36,158 bases of DNA from a virus. The notes below the pieces were generated by a model, which worked only from the letters and a program-made list of their open reading frames with translations, ran no database searches and was not told the DNA's origin. A program made the position numbers and the translations under genes. The stretch is taken from positions 1 through 36,158 of IMG/VR virus record IMGVR_UViG_3300042876_000707, one strand, 5' to 3'. Shown piece by piece: positions 13,477-22,477 of the stretch. The stretch's first letter is position 1; the number at the start of each line of letters is the position of its first letter.

Positions 13477-15558
13477 TTATACTATATCACCTATTACGCC
13501 TATATTGACACCTTCAAAATTGCCCATAACTAGGTCAAATGATGTGTTACTTAGGTCACTTGATACTTTAATTTTTGCCTCATTAATAACTGGATTTGGC
13601 AACTTTATACGACAACGCTTAACAATTTTAAGGCTGTTATTCTGCTCACTAGAGGTAGGGATAGGGGTTGACCAGTTAACCATACGGTTATTAAACGACT
13701 GCCATAATAGTCTTGGGTTACTCCAACCGGCCAATAAATTACGGCCATGAGATCCATTTGTAAATGTTTTACTCTTGGTTTTTGGACGGCCTTTTTTATC
13801 ATAATAGGTAACTTGGACCGTTATTGTGCCTATAAATTCAGCAACATACACCACTATTTGTGTAGTCGCAAAATATACGTTCCTGCCCTGGCTAAACGCC
13901 TTTAGGTTTGTCTCAACCTCAACAGGGTATGGGCTAGATGTGCCATCAGAGTTTTCATCTTCGGCAACATATGTATCTTGAAGTTTATAAAACTCGTTAC
14001 CTTGGCGGATATACAAGAAGCTATCTTTGTTTGGCGGTGATATTGAACCTATCCAGTCAACTGCTATATCCCATATATACCACTTAGGCTTATCTCTGTT
14101 GGTCATATCACGAACTGCAATTTGATTATTGTAGTTATAGCCGCGCGATGGGATAGCAAAACAAACAAGGTTGTTCCATGCAGCGCCAACAATTTTATCA
14201 AAATTCGCGTTTTTTATAGTCGCATAAGTCTTTTTAATTGGGTCGCTAACAATGGCCGGTTGCAAAACGTTTTGCAATGACTGTTCAGTTTTAATTGAGG
14301 TGATACCGTCAGATGATGGGAATAAAAGCTCACCAAGGTATGGAACTACACCATACTTAGCGTATACAGCAGATGCGCCAGCATTGAGGTCATCAGCGCC
14401 CCAGTAAGTGATGGTTGCGTTACCGTATGATAGTGTTTTTTGGCTAATAATTTGTTGCTTTGACACGCCTTCTGTACCACTGAATAAGGCAAGCAAATTC
14501 GGTATACCTTGGTTATTTCGGAAGCCGACAACAGAGGTAGGATAGTAGTTTGTTCCTTTAAGTAGCGGCAGTCTTTGAGCGCCATTATTTGAGCCAAAAG
14601 ATACACCGGTATCTGTTAAACCGCCAAAATACAAATCATAAGGGTTATCTGGATCACCATACATAACTGGTATATTGCCAGCCATTACGCCAGAAGTTGG
14701 CTTAATACCTCTTGTAGAGTTTGAATCTGGAGCAGTATTATAAGAGATATCAAATGGTACTGATCCATTATCAACAAAAGTGGTCGTGGCTATAGGTATA
14801 TTTGACTGAAGCATAGCTAAATCGCTAGGCACAGGAGTAGTGCCCTGTAATGCTATAGCGGCGTACAAATTCCAACTTGTCGCACCGGAAGGAGCTGTGT
14901 TATTGCGTGTAATGGTCAGATACTCTGTACCATCATCCTTCCATGTTGAACGGCTTTTTGAAACAGCTTGTGTAAGTATAGGGCTAGTAGCAGTCTCGCC
15001 ACCACCGTCAGAGTTCCAGGTTATGCCATAGTAAACACGATAAGAGCCGGAGCCTGTTATACCGGTTGCAGCGGCGGTAGGGGCACTAGTAGGATCTGCG
15101 ACAAAAGTAAATTGAGTCATCGCAAGAGTTGATAAATCAATATACCTTAATTCGTCAACGCCATTCATGCAGAATAACAAGTTGTTAACGCGCATAAACG
15201 TAGTTATCACACCAGCAGTAGTTGTTATTGCGTTAGATCCACCGCAGTCAGTCCAGGCAGTATCATTATCTTGGATATATTTAACCTTGCCGTCATCAGC
15301 AATAAAATAATAAATTTCACCGTTATAATAAACGGTTGACACCTCACTGTTAAAACCAACTGAATTTGGCAGCCATTTCTTTTTACTAAGCCTTTTTGTG
15401 ACGTTATTAGCTGAATTAATACGAACATTCCGACCATAGCTAATAGCGTCTGGCGGTATATTGTAGTCACCACGCTCATCTAGGCCACTAGAAAAAGAGA
15501 TAATATCACTTGAAGATATTGTAGCGCCTTTTACTTTAACTGGGTCTGAAATAGCCAT
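13477..15558 (-). CDS. Tail tube/nozzle protein (T7 gp12-type or P22 gp10-type)
   Basis: 693 residues, dominated by beta strands. The N-terminus contains SSGLDERGDYNIPPDAISYG, with a following NVRINSANNVTKR: the pattern 'G...P...a..g.N..i...g...kR' that opens tail hub or nozzle proteins of podoviruses. The middle has several YYNGEIYYF-like and WYIWDIAVDW-like repeats, consistent with a beta-propeller. The start overlaps the stop of the adaptor gene (TAATG), as in podovirus tail modules. It probably forms the distal part of the short tail. Exact homology to T7 or P22 proteins is inference. Confidence 0.7.
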   Translation of the reverse strand: MAISDPVKVKGATISSSDIISFSSGLDERGDYNIPPDAISYGRNVRINSANNVTKRLSKKKWLPNSVGFNSEVSTVYYNGEIYYFIADDGKVKYIQDNDTAWTDCGGSNAITTTAGVITTFMRVNNLLFCMNGVDELRYIDLSTLAMTQFTFVADPTSAPTAAATGITGSGSYRVYYGITWNSDGGGETATSPILTQAVSKSRSTWKDDGTEYLTITRNNTAPSGATSWNLYAAIALQGTTPVPSDLAMLQSNIPIATTTFVDNGSVPFDISYNTAPDSNSTRGIKPTSGVMAGNIPVMYGDPDNPYDLYFGGLTDTGVSFGSNNGAQRLPLLKGTNYYPTSVVGFRNNQGIPNLLALFSGTEGVSKQQIISQKTLSYGNATITYWGADDLNAGASAVYAKYGVVPYLGELLFPSSDGITSIKTEQSLQNVLQPAIVSDPIKKTYATIKNANFDKIVGAAWNNLVCFAIPSRGYNYNNQIAVRDMTNRDKPKWYIWDIAVDWIGSISPPNKDSFLYIRQGNEFYKLQDTYVAEDENSDGTSSPYPVEVETNLKAFSQGRNVYFATTQIVVYVAEFIGTITVQVTYYDKKGRPKTKSKTFTNGSHGRNLLAGWSNPRLLWQSFNNRMVNWSTPIPTSSEQNNSLKIVKRCRIKLPNPVINEAKIKVSSDLSNTSFDLVMGNFEGVNIGVIGDIV

Positions 15559-16274
15559 TACCAGATACCGCCAATGTTACTGTAGTCTTCGCCTCGCATA
15601 TCATCAATCTCGTTAGAGGCATTATTAATATTCAACGCTTTATTAAGTTCATTTGAATATTTTTGTGCAAATGATGGGCTTAAACTAACCTTTGTAACAT
15701 CGGACAGTGTGACGTTTTTTGAAACGCCCAATGTAGCAATTTGCTTGCTATATATCCATGATAGTACCGTATCATCAGTACGAGTCAGTCTAGGGAATTT
15801 AAACACAACATCAAGCACCATAGTTGCCCCCACTTCTTCAGATCGTGGGGCACGAGATAATACTATTTTGCCGCCGCCGCCATTACCACCTTCAACAAAA
15901 GTTGCCCTATCTGGTCGCAAAAAGTCATCATCAACCTGTCTTTGGTTAGGGTCAACCATCTTAAACTTAGCTATAACGGTGCCATCAACTATAAATTTTA
16001 AATATTTATTTTCATCAAATATAGGAGTTCTATAAGTATCAGGGAGGTCAAAAGAATAAGTAGTGGTATCAGCAATAACACCCAGTTCATAATCATTATC
16101 GCGCGCTTTATTCCAATAGGCTTCGGCCTCATATTCATCAAGCCACATATTAAATGCCCGAATGTAATTATTCTGAAAAATCGTTAGATCATCGCCTGTA
16201 TCATCATTTTCAGCGCCATTAATACTAAAGTATGAATCTTGCGCTAACTCTGTAATGTTATCTATTGCTGCCAT
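15558..16274 (-). CDS. Tail adaptor protein (T7 gp11-like)
   Basis: 238 residues. Helices in the first third (NNYIRAFNMWLDEYEAEAYW) are followed by a beta-rich middle (TTTYSFDLPDTYRTPIF, KFIVDGTVIAKFKM), then a helical C-terminus. This helix-beta-helix plan and the size match the ring that joins portal to nozzle in podoviruses. The gene directly precedes the nozzle candidate and overlaps it by one base. Confidence comes mainly from the pair and from gene order. Confidence 0.65.
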   Translation of the reverse strand: MAAIDNITELAQDSYFSINGAENDDTGDDLTIFQNNYIRAFNMWLDEYEAEAYWNKARDNDYELGVIADTTTYSFDLPDTYRTPIFDENKYLKFIVDGTVIAKFKMVDPNQRQVDDDFLRPDRATFVEGGNGGGGKIVLSRAPRSEEVGATMVLDVVFKFPRLTRTDDTVLSWIYSKQIATLGVSKNVTLSDVTKVSLSPSFAQKYSNELNKALNINNASNEIDDMRGEDYSNIGGIW

Positions 16275-16283
16275 ATTATTATT

Positions 16284-19200
16284 TTACCCTGAACTTCCTA
16301 TTTTATGCACGATATTTGGTCTTACTGTCTTAATAACTGGCACGCTACCGGACTGAGCATCAATTGTCTGGTACTGTCTTACCTCTGGAGCAAAGGCCCC
16401 AGCCTTAAGTTTACCGAACTCTGAGCTAAAGTTAGCTGAGCTACCACTACCGCCACGCCTACCAGAACCCTGTTTTTTAGCGCTATATTTTTGCTTATCA
16501 AGGGCACCTTTTTTGTAAGATACACCGGCTTTTGCCATACGCTCGTCTATTGCCCATAGCTTTTGGTACATGTCTGGGTCATAAGCGTCATCTTCTGGAT
16601 CACCCATCTTACGCCATTCATCAATCCCAATAGTCTGATATGCGTCAATAAGATCATAGGGTATTTCGCCATCACGGTAGATCTCACCACGCTTAATGGC
16701 AATATCCATTTTCTTTATATCGCTTGGCTTTGTAGCTTTATCAGCGTTCATAAGCTCTCGTTTTAATCGCAACGCAGTTAAGTTGCTATCATACTGCTCA
16801 CGCTCAAGATAAGCAGTATCATCGCCTGTTGAACTAACGCCCTTAACAAGCGCCTCTTGTAGTTTTTTAAGGTCTTTTTGGCCTAATTTTTCGCCATTGA
16901 TGGCCTTGTTGTATATCTGCAATGTGTCATCTTCAAGTACACTCTTTAGGTTAGGATCAGCAAAAGCCCCTGTATCTGCCATACTTTGAAGAGAATTATC
17001 AATGTTAGCCGTTATATTAGCGCTTCGCTCTTCGCCCTTTGACTGTGATGCTGAAGACGCCCCAAACAATAATTGAGCAGCGTTAGGGTTACTTATTACG
17101 TTTCCGGCGTCATCTTTTTTGTCTGGTATGTTAGCCATATTATTAACGCCAGGTATACCGCTGAGCACCTTATCTACAAAGTTTTCAATATTTGTGCCGC
17201 TGTTAGTATCGTTTTTAGTTGGGTCAAAAGACTTAGCCAACTGGTTTAATAGTGCCCCGGCAGGAGTTACGGCACGAACAGCGCTCGCCCCTGTCTGAGC
17301 CATGAATTTACCCATATCTGTACGGCCATTAATAGCATCCATGACGTTGCTAGCTTGGTCAGTTGGTAATAACGCAGGAACGATCTTAGCTGCATCAGCA
17401 GCAGCAGCTTTAAAATCGCCATCATTGCGGCCCAAACTAGCATAAAACAGGCCAGGGATAGCCCAAGAACCTAGATAAGCTGGTAATTGATAATAAGCAC
17501 CATCAATTTTTATTGAATTTTCTGTGATGCCTTCACGCTCCCATCTTGCGCGTTCTTCAGGGTCGCTTGGGTAACTCCCAGTAATAAGCCCATTTGCCCC
17601 CATAGCATAGAACAATGGTGGTATAACCATACTACCGGTGCCAGCTTGTTTAAGGCCTTCTTTCATTAAGATAGCACGCATTTGTGGGTCTTTCGTAGCG
17701 AGCGCCTTAACAAATGTTGGTGCGCCAAGCGTAAACCTTTTGACACCCTCAACAGCAGAACGGCCAATAGCCGTAGGGAACCCAATTGTCATACGAGTTA
17801 TTAACTTTGCGGTTCCTTCACTTAAGCGCCCTGGGTTTCCGGCAGAGATAGTGTCAGAAATAATATTTTTAACGATAGTCTCAATTTTATTGCCCCTTGT
17901 TACCCCGGCGCCAAGCCCAGCAGCAGTACGAGCCGTACTAGCGTATACCCTAGCCATATTATCTGGGTCTTGACGAGCCATAACCGAGGCACGATCAACT
18001 AATTCACGGCCTTTATAGCCCTGTTCTTTCAATACTTGAGTGTAATGGTCAAGCGTATTACGAGTAATTTGACTATCAATAATTGAATCACCAAGCTGGT
18101 TACCAGTGGTTGACCAGTTCTTAAGATGTGATAATGGGTTCCACCCAGCGTTACTAGCACGAGCCTTAGACGCGTCAACAATGTTCTCAACGCCATCACC
18201 AAAGCCCTTAAGGGTGCCACGACCAACACCACCGCCAACACTTTGACGAGTCAGCTTACTTGATATCCAAGCAGCCGGTTTACCAAAAATACCCTCTTCA
18301 ACGCCACCAACAGCAGCGTTAACAAAGTTTCTTATAAATGTTGCTGTTCCTGATAACATTGAGGCGTCAACAGCGTCCATCTGGTACATATCAGCTTCAT
18401 TAGCCATCTTCTCAAGCTCACGGACCTGTTTGATGTCTTTATTGCCCTTCAGAGTCTTATCAGCTACTTTGTATTCAGTGATTTTAGCGGCCTTATCTGC
18501 TTTATCAGCAGCATCTTGAGCAGCATGATAAGCTTTAGCGTTTGCGCTAGTTGGTGACTCAGTGAAGCGGTTATATGCAGCCAAAGCCTCATCACGAGCT
18601 TGGGTGTAAGCCTCTTCAGCGGCTTCAACTTGATCAAATAATTTACTGTCAATTTTTGTTGGGTCATCAGCCAAACGATATATTTTACTCTCATAGCGGT
18701 TCATCAACTCAGTGGCGCTAGCGGTACGGCGCATAGTATAGTTACGCAAAGCACCGGTCTGGCCCCAAACAGTACCATCTTCTTTTAGTATAGCCCTTGC
18801 CTCTTCCCACTCTGGAGTTCCGCGAGGTATACGCTTGCTCTCAAACAAAGCAGCTACATTTCGTATATCGCGCCTATTAAAGCCGCCTGTTTCAAGTTGA
18901 TTTTTACGCGCTGTCTGCAGCACGTCACCAGGTGACATTTGTGATGTTTCTTGTATAGCTTGTTGCATCTCGGCGGCACGACTAACCTTTTGGTAAGCCC
19001 CACCTTGAGCAGATTTTCCAAACTCACCAGTTTGTACAAAACCCTCACCAGACTGTGCTGCCGGTGATGCGGTATTGATACGATCCATAGCTGCAACAGT
19101 ATCTTCTTGTGCCTTGGCAACTGCACGAGCCATTTTGCGTTGGTTGCGAGCGGCTTGTACTTGTCTCTTATTAAATTGTCGTGGATTATCAAGTATTGCT

Positions 19201-21401
19201 TGTGTCTCAGCCGGTAGTTTACCTGGTGAGGTAGTAACAGGAGCATTAGCTACAGCTTCAGTCTTAGCTGCCATAGGTGATGTTTGGGTTGTAGCACGAA
19301 CTTGCCCTGGAGTTTCTGGTAAATTAGTAGGAACCACCGTTTGATCGGTGACTGGTATACTTTTTACCTCTTTAACCTTAATAGGAGCACCAACAGGAGC
19401 ATCAGGCTGTTCACCTTTTGCTAATAATGACTGTAGTTCAGGGTCAGCAGCGTCATCAAACGCCTTCTGGATGCTTGGGTCTGCCTGGCCGGAACGTAAT
19501 TGCCTCTCAGCTTCATCGCGCCAGTCTGCTTTTGTCATCCGTCTGCCCTTAGTATCACCAAAACGAACATTATTAGATGTACGATAGTAACCACCCTCAC
19601 CATCGGGCACTAATTGAGTGCCGTTACCTTCGCCAACATCTTTTAAGAATGAGGCGTATTCATCAATAAGTTTATCCTGACCACCCTTAACAGCCTCTTC
19701 ACTTAACTTATATGGTTCCGTTTTTCGTGGTGTTATGCCTTCAACCATTGGATCTGGTCGGGCAGAACTATTAAATGCGTCAGCGGCTTTTTTAGCCTCA
19801 TCAACACGAATTTGCTGTAATTCTTCCATAGGCTTAAACTTAAAGTCACCCTCAAGCTCTTTTATAAGGGTTGGTTTTGGCTTTGGAGGTGTTTTTACTG
19901 GTATGTTTTCTGGGGCGCTTTCAGCGATATCAACAGCAATATCTTTTGGAGTAACCACCTTAATTGGCCTTGGCTTTAGTGCCTGGTTAGCGGCTTCGGC
20001 GCTAGCTGATATACCGGCATCGTCTATCTCATTAATAACATCACCGGCATTTACTGGCTTGCCTTTAAATATTTTTGGCAATAAGCGGGTATTAACACTC
20101 CTACCAAGCGCTGGCAAGCCAACATCTGGTACAAGTCCAAGTACAGAGTTTATTGCACCGGCTTTTACCGCGTCTTGAGCATTGCCACCTTCTGAAATAG
20201 TGCTACCAGCCCCACTAGCAAAGTTACCAGCACCAGCCTTAACTATATTAGGGGCAGCGACACGAGCGCCAACACGCAAGCCACCTTCTTTAATGGCCTG
20301 TTCTATAGCTGCACCCTGGCCAAGTGTGTACAGATCAAGCATAGTAACCGCAGTAGGTAAGACAATATCTTTGGCGCCAGTTTTTATGTCACCGCGTTTA
20401 GATGCCTCTTCATCATAAAGAGTACCGGCGTTAAATAAACCGCCGTCATTTTTCTGAAACATCGTAGCTGCAGCATCTTGTTGAGCGTTATAATCTGAAA
20501 CACGATTAGACGCGTCATTGACGCGCTGTTTTGCTTTGGCTATTTTTACTTTATCGCCAGACTTAACAGCGTCAGAATACTCTTTAGTGGCTGCAGTTAA
20601 CTCACGAGTAGCAAATTGGTTCCCTATAGTTGGTATAAGTTGGGCAATTTGAGCACCGCCTGTATTAAGCATTTTAGTGACATGCCCAACAATAGGGGTT
20701 CTACTAATAATATTCCCAGACTTTTCTTGAACAATAGCCTTCTCTTGTTCACCATCCTTGAGTTTTTTGTTACCTTCTTGACGGCGCCATTTATCTGCCT
20801 CTGTGTTTGTATCAAAAATATCACGAAAACGATTACCAAAACTCTGCTTTGGCTTTTCTATTTTTATACCATAATTAGGACGTGTAGCTTGTGAATACTC
20901 ACGAACACCATCAAGATTATAGTTATTGTCACGAGCTATTTGCTCCCAACTTTTGCCCTCATTCAAGCCTCTATCAATAATTTGTTCTGGTGTATCGGGT
21001 ATTTCATCAGCATAACGACCATCCGGCAATTTTAGCCTTTGTGTTGGGGCGCTAGTAACTTTTAGGGTTGGAGTTACTACAGAACCGGGCTGTGGCTTTG
21101 GTGCCGGTGCTGTGTCTTGATTTTTCATAATATCAAGCACATTATTGCGCTTACCGATCATCAAGCTTTTGTTTAAATCTTGAAAAAGATTATCGGGCCT
21201 CTGTGGTTGGGGCGCTGACTTTGGCGAGTCAACCACAACATTTTGCGTTGGCCTAGCTGTGCTAACCTTTAAGGTTGGTGAAGAGCTTTGAAAACTAGTA
21301 GTATTTTCCTCTTTTTTCTTCCTCTCTTGACGGCGTTGAACCTCACCCCTACGATTCCAGGGTGTTGCTACATCCAGAGCGCGAGTGAACCAAGAGGCCA
21401 C
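16284..21401 (-). CDS. Giant internal virion (ejection) protein
   Basis: 1705 residues, the largest gene, with a GTG start at 21401 and a GCAGGAGC ribosome site. Residues 1-230 are basic, Pro/Gln-rich and probably disordered. Hydrophobic helices occur near 240-270 (TPIVGHVTKMLNTGGAQIAQ) and 345-420. Long charged helices fill 480-1000. Residues about 1230-1330 contain PPLFYAMGANGLITGSYP and ENSIKIDGAYYQLPAYLGSW, which resemble a domain shared by phage polyvalent/internal virion proteins. The C-terminus is Gly/Ser/Lys-rich (KKQGSGRRGGSGSS). Position before the adaptor and nozzle genes fits T7 gp15/gp16-like ejection proteins that form a conduit through the envelope. I see no clear lysozyme motif in it. 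Confidence 0.65.
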   Translation of the reverse strand: MASWFTRALDVATPWNRRGEVQRRQERKKKEENTTSFQSSSPTLKVSTARPTQNVVVDSPKSAPQPQRPDNLFQDLNKSLMIGKRNNVLDIMKNQDTAPAPKPQPGSVVTPTLKVTSAPTQRLKLPDGRYADEIPDTPEQIIDRGLNEGKSWEQIARDNNYNLDGVREYSQATRPNYGIKIEKPKQSFGNRFRDIFDTNTEADKWRRQEGNKKLKDGEQEKAIVQEKSGNIISRTPIVGHVTKMLNTGGAQIAQLIPTIGNQFATRELTAATKEYSDAVKSGDKVKIAKAKQRVNDASNRVSDYNAQQDAAATMFQKNDGGLFNAGTLYDEEASKRGDIKTGAKDIVLPTAVTMLDLYTLGQGAAIEQAIKEGGLRVGARVAAPNIVKAGAGNFASGAGSTISEGGNAQDAVKAGAINSVLGLVPDVGLPALGRSVNTRLLPKIFKGKPVNAGDVINEIDDAGISASAEAANQALKPRPIKVVTPKDIAVDIAESAPENIPVKTPPKPKPTLIKELEGDFKFKPMEELQQIRVDEAKKAADAFNSSARPDPMVEGITPRKTEPYKLSEEAVKGGQDKLIDEYASFLKDVGEGNGTQLVPDGEGGYYRTSNNVRFGDTKGRRMTKADWRDEAERQLRSGQADPSIQKAFDDAADPELQSLLAKGEQPDAPVGAPIKVKEVKSIPVTDQTVVPTNLPETPGQVRATTQTSPMAAKTEAVANAPVTTSPGKLPAETQAILDNPRQFNKRQVQAARNQRKMARAVAKAQEDTVAAMDRINTASPAAQSGEGFVQTGEFGKSAQGGAYQKVSRAAEMQQAIQETSQMSPGDVLQTARKNQLETGGFNRRDIRNVAALFESKRIPRGTPEWEEARAILKEDGTVWGQTGALRNYTMRRTASATELMNRYESKIYRLADDPTKIDSKLFDQVEAAEEAYTQARDEALAAYNRFTESPTSANAKAYHAAQDAADKADKAAKITEYKVADKTLKGNKDIKQVRELEKMANEADMYQMDAVDASMLSGTATFIRNFVNAAVGGVEEGIFGKPAAWISSKLTRQSVGGGVGRGTLKGFGDGVENIVDASKARASNAGWNPLSHLKNWSTTGNQLGDSIIDSQITRNTLDHYTQVLKEQGYKGRELVDRASVMARQDPDNMARVYASTARTAAGLGAGVTRGNKIETIVKNIISDTISAGNPGRLSEGTAKLITRMTIGFPTAIGRSAVEGVKRFTLGAPTFVKALATKDPQMRAILMKEGLKQAGTGSMVIPPLFYAMGANGLITGSYPSDPEERARWEREGITENSIKIDGAYYQLPAYLGSWAIPGLFYASLGRNDGDFKAAAADAAKIVPALLPTDQASNVMDAINGRTDMGKFMAQTGASAVRAVTPAGALLNQLAKSFDPTKNDTNSGTNIENFVDKVLSGIPGVNNMANIPDKKDDAGNVISNPNAAQLLFGASSASQSKGEERSANITANIDNSLQSMADTGAFADPNLKSVLEDDTLQIYNKAINGEKLGQKDLKKLQEALVKGVSSTGDDTAYLEREQYDSNLTALRLKRELMNADKATKPSDIKKMDIAIKRGEIYRDGEIPYDLIDAYQTIGIDEWRKMGDPEDDAYDPDMYQKLWAIDERMAKAGVSYKKGALDKQKYSAKKQGSGRRGGSGSSANFSSEFGKLKAGAFAPEVRQYQTIDAQSGSVPVIKTVRPNIVHKIGSSG

Positions 21402-21405
21402 TGTT

Positions 21406-22386
21406 TTAAGCTCCTGCTAATACTGGTGTTTGACTACTCTGCTTGTCACGGCGCTTATCACTCATAGTAAAGATACCAGAGCCAACTTGACCGTTATTTG
21501 GGGCAGATATCGCGTTAGGTTGTGATGGGTCTGCAAAAGCAGTAAGTTTTGGCGCCTGAACAGCTACAGGGGTTGTGTCATATGCGCTAACTTGTGTTCT
21601 GGTGTCATTAGCAATACTGGGTGTTAGCTCACCGGCTTTACTCATCCACCAGTTAGCATCAGTAGTACGACCAGCATCACCGTAATAACCAGCCATCTTG
21701 CCATATAGATCTTGAAGCTGTGTATTTGAGTCACGGCGAATTGCACGCTCATTATTAACGCGAGTATCCTCATTTTGTTTACGCTTAATGCCAAGATCGG
21801 TTAAAAATGTACTCAAAGAGCTGTCAAGAGCACCTTGATTTTCTTTTTGAGTATCAGCACCGGCGCGAATATCATTTGCTGTAATACCGCCAACTACATC
21901 ACGAACCTGATCATCCGCTGAACCGCCAGCAGCGCCAGTACCACGAAGAAGTGCAAAAAGGCCACCAATACCTTTAATACCAGCTCGTATTGAATCCATG
22001 AAATTAGCGTCATAATTTTGCTGATTAGTCACAGTAGACCCATCGTAAGTCTTGCGCTGAGCCTCTTCTTGAGAATTAAAGCCAGCATTAGCGTTTGTAA
22101 AACGAGTGCCTTCTGCCTCAAGAGCAGCCGCCAATAGGCCAGGTATCTGGTCTATTGTTGCCTGTGTATTGTTAACTGCGCCCTGGTTAAGAACTGGTGC
22201 CGGTGCAGCAGTATTACTTGTTGGGGCTGTTGTTGCTGGAGGGTTTACAGGATCAGCGATCTGTGCATACCCTAGTTGTTCTGGTGTTTTGTAAGGAGCT
22301 ATCCACTTCGTTACTTGGCCACCAGCGATTTCATCACCCTTCATGTAGGTGTTGCCATCTTGGCCAATCCAATATACGCCTGCCAT
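21406..22386 (-). CDS. Virion-associated protein upstream of the ejection protein
   Basis: 326 residues with an AAAGGAAC ribosome site. The N-terminus (GVYWIGQDGNTYMKGDEIAGG) is beta-rich with Gly and Trp. A Pro/Ala/Thr linker follows (ATTAPTSNTAAPAP). Residues about 75-250 are helical and Gln/Asn-rich (QEEAQRKTYDGSTVTNQQN, KRKQNEDTRVNNERAIRR). Five bases separate it from the giant protein gene, so the two are probably co-translated and act together inside the virion. By position it resembles the smaller internal core protein of podoviruses; I recognise no family. Confidence 0.6.
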   Translation of the reverse strand: MAGVYWIGQDGNTYMKGDEIAGGQVTKWIAPYKTPEQLGYAQIADPVNPPATTAPTSNTAAPAPVLNQGAVNNTQATIDQIPGLLAAALEAEGTRFTNANAGFNSQEEAQRKTYDGSTVTNQQNYDANFMDSIRAGIKGIGGLFALLRGTGAAGGSADDQVRDVVGGITANDIRAGADTQKENQGALDSSLSTFLTDLGIKRKQNEDTRVNNERAIRRDSNTQLQDLYGKMAGYYGDAGRTTDANWWMSKAGELTPSIANDTRTQVSAYDTTPVAVQAPKLTAFADPSQPNAISAPNNGQVGSGIFTMSDKRRDKQSSQTPVLAGA

Positions 22387-22418
22387 AATTATTGTTCCTT
22401 TATCAAATGTTTAGTGTT

Positions 22419-22457
22419 CATGCTTTTATTTTACTACAGAGAATAGAAAAAAGCATG
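22419..22457 (-). repeat. Inverted repeat CATGCTTTT / AAAAGCATG
   Basis: Nine-base perfect arms (22419-22427 and 22449-22457) surround an AT-rich loop in the gap between the fibre stop and the next gene. No T-run follows on either strand. It may slow transcription or stabilise the mRNA end. Confidence 0.5.
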
Positions 22458-22477
22458 GACTAATTAGAGTGTGTGTG

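Noticed and set aside
22419-22457. Terminator after the tail fibre gene
   Set aside because: The hairpin has no T-run on the - strand, so I list it only as an inverted repeat.
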